NCBI GenBank assembly: GCA_021735105.1
Contig: JAIPHS010000024.1
Coordinates: 1-9,782, forward strand
Length of the DNA: 9,782 bases
Reading direction: 5' to 3'
Source: Candidatus Omnitrophota bacterium
GTDB lineage: Bacteria > Omnitrophota > Gorgyraeia > Duberdicusellales > 4484-171
Part shown: positions 5,922-9,782 of the stretch, piece after piece
Position numbering within the stretch: position 1 is the stretch's first letter
Layout of the letters: each line of letters opens with the position of its first letter
Program-made: the position numbers and the translations under genes
Notes under the pieces: model-generated
What the model saw: the letters and a program-made list of their open reading frames with translations, nothing else
Databases searched by the model: none
Told to the model about the DNA's origin: nothing

Positions 5922-7019
5922 ATGAAAAAAATAGTTATTATCGCTGGAGACAGATCCGGTGACCTTTACGGCGGAAATTTAGCTAAAAGGATAAACCATA
6001 AATTTAACTCTTGCCAAATTTATTCTTTTGGCGGTAAAGTCCTTGCTAAAAATTCTAACCAGTTAACCGATTTAGTGTCGCACTCTGTCTGCGGCTTAAT
6101 AGAGGTAATCTCATCTTTAGGCAAATTTAAAAAGCTTTTTGGCCAAACAATCAATCAGATAAATAAAATTAATCCTGACTTAATAATTCTTATTGATTTT
6201 CCAGATTTCAATCTTAGTCTGGCTAAAAAAATAAATCGTAGAATTCCAATTTTTTACTATGTTAGCCCCCAGGTTTGGGCTTGGCGAAGAAAAAGAATTA
6301 AAACAATTAAAAAATACACCGATAAAATGATACCTATTTTTAATTTTGAAAAGAAACTTTATGAAAAAGAAAAAATGAACGTTGCTTTTTTCGGCCATCC
6401 CCTTCTGGAAATAATCGGCCAAAAACAAATAGAAAAAGAAAAAATAATTTCTTTTTTGCCTGGCTCACGAAAAAATGAACTAAAACGCCACCTTAATCTT
6501 TTAGCTAAAACAAAAACGCTCCTCCAAAAAGAACTGCCGGAATACAGCTTTCAAGTGCTCAAACCAAAAGGAATTGATGAAAAATTATATAATGTTTTTA
6601 AAAAAGAAGAAATTTTTGACCACTCTTATCAAATTTTATCAAAATCAAAATTTATCATTGCAGCCTCCGGTACAGCAACGATAGAAACAGCTATCTTGGA
6701 AATCCCCCATCTAATAATTTACAAAATAAACAAACTTAGTTGGTATATCTTGAAAAAAATTATTAAGACAAAATATGCGGGAATGCTGAATATTCTAGCC
6801 GGCAAAGAAGTTGTGCCCGAACTGCTTCAAAATCAAGCCACACCTGAGAATATTGCTAAAGTTGCTCTCAGCTATCTAAAAGATGAAGGCAAATATAATT
6901 TCTTTAAAAAAGAACTAAACAATACCAAACAGCTTCTTTCCCCATATAATGGAATTACAAAATTCGCCGACTATATCGGCGCCTATCTCAACTTAACTCA
7001 AAACACACCTAATCAATAG
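5922..7019 (+). CDS. lpxB: Lipid A disaccharide synthase
   Basis: LpxB (glycosyltransferase family 19) joins UDP-2,3-diacylglucosamine to lipid X to form the beta-1,6 disaccharide of lipid A at the inner face of the inner membrane. The 365 residues fit the family (about 380). Motifs seen are AGDRSGDLYGG at 8-18 (normally AGExSGD; here Asp replaces Glu), LIDFPDFNLSLAKK at 90-103 with the conserved catalytic-site aspartates, YVSPQVWAWR at 113-122, FFGHPL at 156-161, LPGSRKNEL at 179-187 and AASGTATIE at 247-255. VVPELLQ lies at about 297-303. The start is 3 nt after the upstream stop and has no Shine-Dalgarno, so it is probably translated by coupling. Other lpx genes are absent from the window. 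The gene converges on mnmG with a 43-bp gap. Confidence 0.96.
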   Translation: MKKIVIIAGDRSGDLYGGNLAKRINHKFNSCQIYSFGGKVLAKNSNQLTDLVSHSVCGLIEVISSLGKFKKLFGQTINQINKINPDLIILIDFPDFNLSLAKKINRRIPIFYYVSPQVWAWRRKRIKTIKKYTDKMIPIFNFEKKLYEKEKMNVAFFGHPLLEIIGQKQIEKEKIISFLPGSRKNELKRHLNLLAKTKTLLQKELPEYSFQVLKPKGIDEKLYNVFKKEEIFDHSYQILSKSKFIIAASGTATIETAILEIPHLIIYKINKLSWYILKKIIKTKYAGMLNILAGKEVVPELLQNQATPENIAKVALSYLKDEGKYNFFKKELNNTKQLLSPYNGITKFADYIGAYLNLTQNTPNQ

Positions 7020-7046
7020 AGATTGCTTCGTCGCTACCGCTCCTCC
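7020..7046 (+). repeat. Fragment resembling a dispersed GATTGCTTCGTCGC repeat
   Basis: Immediately after the lpxB stop comes GATTGCTTCGTCGC followed by TACCGCTCCTCC. It resembles, with one extra base, the left part of a short repeat I recall as multicopy in many bacterial genomes (GATTGCTTCGTCGC ... GCTCCTCGCAATGA). The expected right half, GCAATGA, is absent (CATTAGG instead), so the palindromic fold of the full element is lost. Only one copy is in the window, so repetitiveness here is inferred from memory of other genomes. Confidence 0.5.
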
Positions 7047-7062
7047 ATTAGGCTGTTATAGT

Positions 7063-8874
7063 TCACTTTTTCTTACTTTTTTTGATAAAATTATAAACAG
7101 TTAATATTGCAGCCGGAGTAATGCCGCTAATCCGAAAAGCTTCACCTAAAGATTCCGGCTTAAACTTACTTAACTTTTCTCTAACTTCCTTCGAAAGAGA
7201 AGGTATTTGAAAATAATCTATTTTTGCCAGCTTAACTTTATCTAAATTTTTCAATTCCTTAAGCCAGGCTTTTTCTCGGCGTAAAAACCCTTCATATTTG
7301 GCAGATATCTCTATTTCAGCTTCAATGCCGGGAGGGATTTTATCTTCATTTATCTGGTTTTTTACTTTTAAAAAAGTTACCTTTGGTTCCTTTAATAATT
7401 CAAACAAATTTTTTTGATTATTTGTTTTTTTAGTTTTTTCCTTTTTTAATTTAGCAATAATTTCATTTATCTTTTTTTGCTTTTTTTCTATCAGCCGATA
7501 CTCTTTTTTGCCTAATAACCCCAGTTGATAACCGATTTTACCCAATCGCAAATCAGCATTACTCTCACGCAAGGAAAGCCTAAACTCACAGCGGGAAGTA
7601 AACATCCTGTAAGGTTCATCAACCCCTTTTTTTACCAAATCATCAACTAAAACTCCCATATAGGCCTGATTTCTCTTTAAGACAAATGGTTTTTTGTTTT
7701 TTAATTTTAAAGCCGCATTTATCCCGGCAATTAAACCCTGTGCAGCTGCTTCTTCATAGCCGGTAGTTCCATTAACCTGGCCGGCAAAAAATAATCCCGA
7801 ATATTTTTCTGATTCAAGGCTGGCAAAAAGCTGGCCTGCATCGATTAAACCATGCTCTATCCCATAGCCTGGCCTAATCATTTTTGCCCTCTCTAAACCG
7901 GCTATTGAATGAATAAAATCTCTTTGTGCCTCTAAAGGCAGAGAAGTTGAAATACCATTAGGGTAAACTTCGTATGAATCGATACCTTCCGGTTCAATGA
8001 AAATTTGATGTTTATCTTTATGAGGAAACTTTACAATTTTATCTTCTAAAGAAGGGCAGTACCTCACCCCCCTGGATTTAATTAATCCGGTATAAAGGGG
8101 CGATAATTTTAGGTTATCTTTTATTATTTTATGAGTTTTTTTATTAGTATGAGTGATAAAACAACTAACTCTATTTTTATTAATTTTTTCATTGATAAAC
8201 GAAAAAGGAGAAACTTCTTCTTCGGGAAACTGTTGATGCATTTTTTTAAAATCAATTGTCCTTTTGTCTAAGCGGGCACAAGTCCCTGTTTTAAAATGTT
8301 TTGTCTTAAAACCTAAAGTTTCAATTGAATTAAATAGTTTATCGCTTGAACTTTCTGATATCCGGCCGCCGTAAAAAGAGTTTAAACCAATATGAATTTT
8401 ACTTTTTAGAAAAGTGCCTGCAGCAATAATTACAGATTCAGCAAAAAAATCTTGGCCAAGATTAGTTTTTATACCTAAAACCTCTCGGCCTTTGCTGATA
8501 AGTTCTTCTGCCTTTGCCTGTAAAATATCTATATTCTTATTATCTTCTAGAAATTTTCTTGCCAATTGCGGATAAACAAACATATCAACTTGAGCTCGGG
8601 TTGCCCAAACTGCTCTACCTTTACTTTTATTTAAGGTCCTATAGCTGATTGCACAACTATCTGTAATTTTACCAATTAAACCGCCTAAAGCATCTACTTC
8701 TCTTACCAATGCCCCTTTGGCAACCCCGCCTACCGCCGGATTACAAGAGAGTTTACCAATCGAATCAACGTCAAGGGTAACCAGCAGCACAGAACAATCC
8801 ATCCGGGCAGACGCAAAGGCTGCTTCAATACCAGCATGACCTCCGCCAACTACAATAACATCATATTTTTCCAT
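7063..8874 (-). CDS. mnmG: tRNA uridine-5-carboxymethylaminomethyl synthesis enzyme MnmG
   Basis: MnmG (GidA) is the FAD-dependent partner of the GTPase MnmE. Together they install the carboxymethylaminomethyl group on wobble U34 of tRNAs reading two-codon A/G-ending boxes, including tRNA-Lys(UUU). The 603 residues are near the usual 620. The N-terminal FAD site is GGGHAG at 10-15. GidA signature one is CNPAVGGVAKGALVREVDALGG at about 44-65 with C44; signature two is GVRYCPSLEDKIVKF at 269-283 with C273. The C-terminal MnmE/tRNA-binding region includes YEGFLRREKAW at 527-537, LSKEVREKL at 560-568 and RISGITPAAIL at 581-591. Both cysteines expected in the active centre are present. AAGGG at the tmk end serves as its Shine-Dalgarno, and only 4 bp separate the tmk stop from the ATG. 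MnmE is not in the window. Confidence 0.98.
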   Translation of the reverse strand: MEKYDVIVVGGGHAGIEAAFASARMDCSVLLVTLDVDSIGKLSCNPAVGGVAKGALVREVDALGGLIGKITDSCAISYRTLNKSKGRAVWATRAQVDMFVYPQLARKFLEDNKNIDILQAKAEELISKGREVLGIKTNLGQDFFAESVIIAAGTFLKSKIHIGLNSFYGGRISESSSDKLFNSIETLGFKTKHFKTGTCARLDKRTIDFKKMHQQFPEEEVSPFSFINEKINKNRVSCFITHTNKKTHKIIKDNLKLSPLYTGLIKSRGVRYCPSLEDKIVKFPHKDKHQIFIEPEGIDSYEVYPNGISTSLPLEAQRDFIHSIAGLERAKMIRPGYGIEHGLIDAGQLFASLESEKYSGLFFAGQVNGTTGYEEAAAQGLIAGINAALKLKNKKPFVLKRNQAYMGVLVDDLVKKGVDEPYRMFTSRCEFRLSLRESNADLRLGKIGYQLGLLGKKEYRLIEKKQKKINEIIAKLKKEKTKKTNNQKNLFELLKEPKVTFLKVKNQINEDKIPPGIEAEIEISAKYEGFLRREKAWLKELKNLDKVKLAKIDYFQIPSLSKEVREKLSKFKPESLGEAFRISGITPAAILTVYNFIKKSKKK

Positions 8875-8878
8875 TTAA

Positions 8879-9520
8879 TTATCCCTTTGGAAGAATTTTT
8901 TCTTGGGCCAAAACTTCTTTAACCTGGGAATAAATATCAGAAAGGCTGCCTGAGGCATCGATTATTTTTATCCTCTCGGGTTCTGCTTTAGCTAGTTTTA
9001 AAAATCCTGTTCTCAACTTCTTATGAAAAGACAATGGGCGGGATTCAATCCTATCCGGTATCTTTAACCTCTTTAGGCCAACTTCAACAGCTACATCTAA
9101 AAATAAAGTCAAATCAGGTTTTATGCCTAAAGAAAAAATATCTACCGATTTCTTAACAATTTTTCCTAACCCCAAAGCATAACCCTGATAAACTAAAGTT
9201 GAATCATAAAAGCGGTCACAAATAATAATATCAAATTCAGATGAATCTTTTTTTAATCTTTCTTCAATCAACTGAGTCCGAGCTGCCAAATAAAGAAGCA
9301 ATTCAGTATGAAAAGAAAGTTTCATCCCCTTTTTATATAATAAGATCTTTCTTATTTCTTCACCAATTTTTGTCGAACCCGGTTCGTGATAAACTTGAAC
9401 TTTTAATTTCTTTTTTTTACAAAAATTTTCCAGGAACTTAATAACACTGCTTTTACCGCAACCCTCAAGGCCTTCAACGGTAACAAAGGTCGCTTTTGAT
9501 CTTTTTATTTTCTTCGCCAT
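8879..9520 (-). CDS. tmk: Thymidylate kinase
   Basis: Tmk phosphorylates dTMP to dTDP with ATP, the last specific step to dTTP. The 213 residues match the family. The P-loop GLEGCGKSS lies at 17-25, a HEPGST segment at 45-50 (usually EPGGT), DRFYDST at 102-108 for the Mg/dTMP site and SRPLSFHKKLRTGFLKLA at about 160-177 after a LID region (about 150-163) containing DRIE. The P-loop lacks the arginine of the yeast/human type, while the LID has basic residues, so it resembles the E. coli type II enzymes. The ATG overlaps the cysS stop by 16 nt and is preceded by AAAGGGAA, implying coupled translation in a cysS-tmk-mnmG operon. Confidence 0.97.
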   Translation of the reverse strand: MAKKIKRSKATFVTVEGLEGCGKSSVIKFLENFCKKKKLKVQVYHEPGSTKIGEEIRKILLYKKGMKLSFHTELLLYLAARTQLIEERLKKDSSEFDIIICDRFYDSTLVYQGYALGLGKIVKKSVDIFSLGIKPDLTLFLDVAVEVGLKRLKIPDRIESRPLSFHKKLRTGFLKLAKAEPERIKIIDASGSLSDIYSQVKEVLAQEKILPKG

Positions 9521-9782
9521 ATAGTTTTTCCCTTTGTATCTTCTAAAACTATCCCCTTAGCTAAAAGTTGATTGCGAATTTGATCTGATTTACCAAATTG
9601 TTTTTTCTTTCTATATTGATTGCGTAAAGCTATAAGTTCATCTACTTCATCTTTACTTATTCCAATTAACTTATTTTTCCAAAAGCTAAAACCAAAAACG
9701 CCTGTTATCTGATCTAAAGCTAACTTATAACCTGCTAATTTTTTATCTTTATCATCATCTATTAATGCTCCATTAGCTTTAT
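9505..9782 (-). CDS. cysS: Cysteinyl-tRNA synthetase, C-terminal part (gene continues beyond window)
   Basis: The minus-strand frame entering from the window edge is open for 91 codons and ends with TAA at 9505-9507, inside tmk. It begins at a complete codon at 9780 and has no start in the window. The last 45 residues are typical of the end of CysRS: IALRNQYRKKKQFGKSDQIR followed by a GIVLEDTKGKTIWRR ending, equivalent to the family pattern of a charged helix (ADxIRxxL) followed by GIxLEDTxxGTxW. CysRS charges tRNA-Cys. The catalytic HIGH and KMSKS motifs would lie outside the window, so activity cannot be judged. The 16-nt overlap with tmk indicates a shared transcript. Confidence 0.9.
   Translation of the reverse strand, partial: KANGALIDDDKDKKLAGYKLALDQITGVFGFSFWKNKLIGISKDEVDELIALRNQYRKKKQFGKSDQIRNQLLAKGIVLEDTKGKTIWRRK

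Noticed and set aside
6180..6428. Minus-strand open frame opposite lpxB
   Set aside because: It is antisense to conserved LpxB motifs and rich in F, K and N as expected from AT-rich complement.
7020..7062. Bidirectional terminator between lpxB and mnmG
   Set aside because: No stable inverted repeat with a U-tract could be found in the 43-bp gap. The plus-strand T-runs after 7066 are mnmG coding sequence without a preceding stem.
1..9782. Search for a novel defence, mobile or biosynthetic system
   Set aside because: Apart from the oxidoreductase, whose substrate is open, every gene belongs to a well-known housekeeping family. No transposase, integrase, toxin-antitoxin pair or unknown conserved gene cluster is present.

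Overview
The window is an AT-rich stretch of bacterial chromosome carrying almost only housekeeping genes. The organism is probably Gram-negative with lipid A, because it encodes a lipid A disaccharide synthase (LpxB) and an MsbA-type ABC exporter. The AT-rich coding, the charged low-complexity tail on ribosomal protein S2, the short-period tandem repeats at gene borders and a fragment resembling a dispersed repeat would suit a little-studied phylum such as Omnitrophota. That placement is a guess; nothing here proves it.

Layout. Bases 1-101 hold no gene but can fold into an imperfect branched hairpin downstream of a tRNA-Lys(UUU) gene (102-174, minus). Reading upstream on the minus strand from the tRNA come frr, pyrH, tsf and rpsB, so the transcription order is rpsB-tsf-pyrH-frr-tRNA-Lys. 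The genes are tightly packed: rpsB and tsf abut, tsf and pyrH overlap by 11 nt, and frr and the tRNA share one base. This translation/nucleotide operon has its own good promoter (3067-3094) and a roughly 110-nt leader dominated by a long hairpin made of two inverted arrays of 7-bp repeats. Upstream on the same strand is an MsbA-like exporter (3105-4922).

A 90-bp divergent region (4923-5012) carries two overlapping promoters. One drives msbA leftwards. The other drives a Gfo/Idh/MocA-family oxidoreductase and lpxB rightwards (5013-7019). These three genes probably serve lipid A synthesis and export. The oxidoreductase may make a 3-keto sugar nucleotide for an amino-sugar lipid A, by analogy with GnnA, but no aminotransferase partner lies in the window.

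The right end is a second minus-strand group, cysS (3' part only), tmk and mnmG, which converges on lpxB. The genes overlap or are 4 bp apart and are probably co-translated. MnmG modifies the wobble uridine of tRNAs such as the tRNA-Lys(UUU) at the left edge.

I found no phage, defence, CRISPR or secondary-metabolite system. The interest lies in small non-coding structure: heptamer/octamer repeats at gene borders (one inside the rpsB coding sequence), the hairpin leader, the stop-codon/tRNA overlap, the back-to-back promoters with a probable leaderless mRNA, and the LpxB-linked dehydrogenase.
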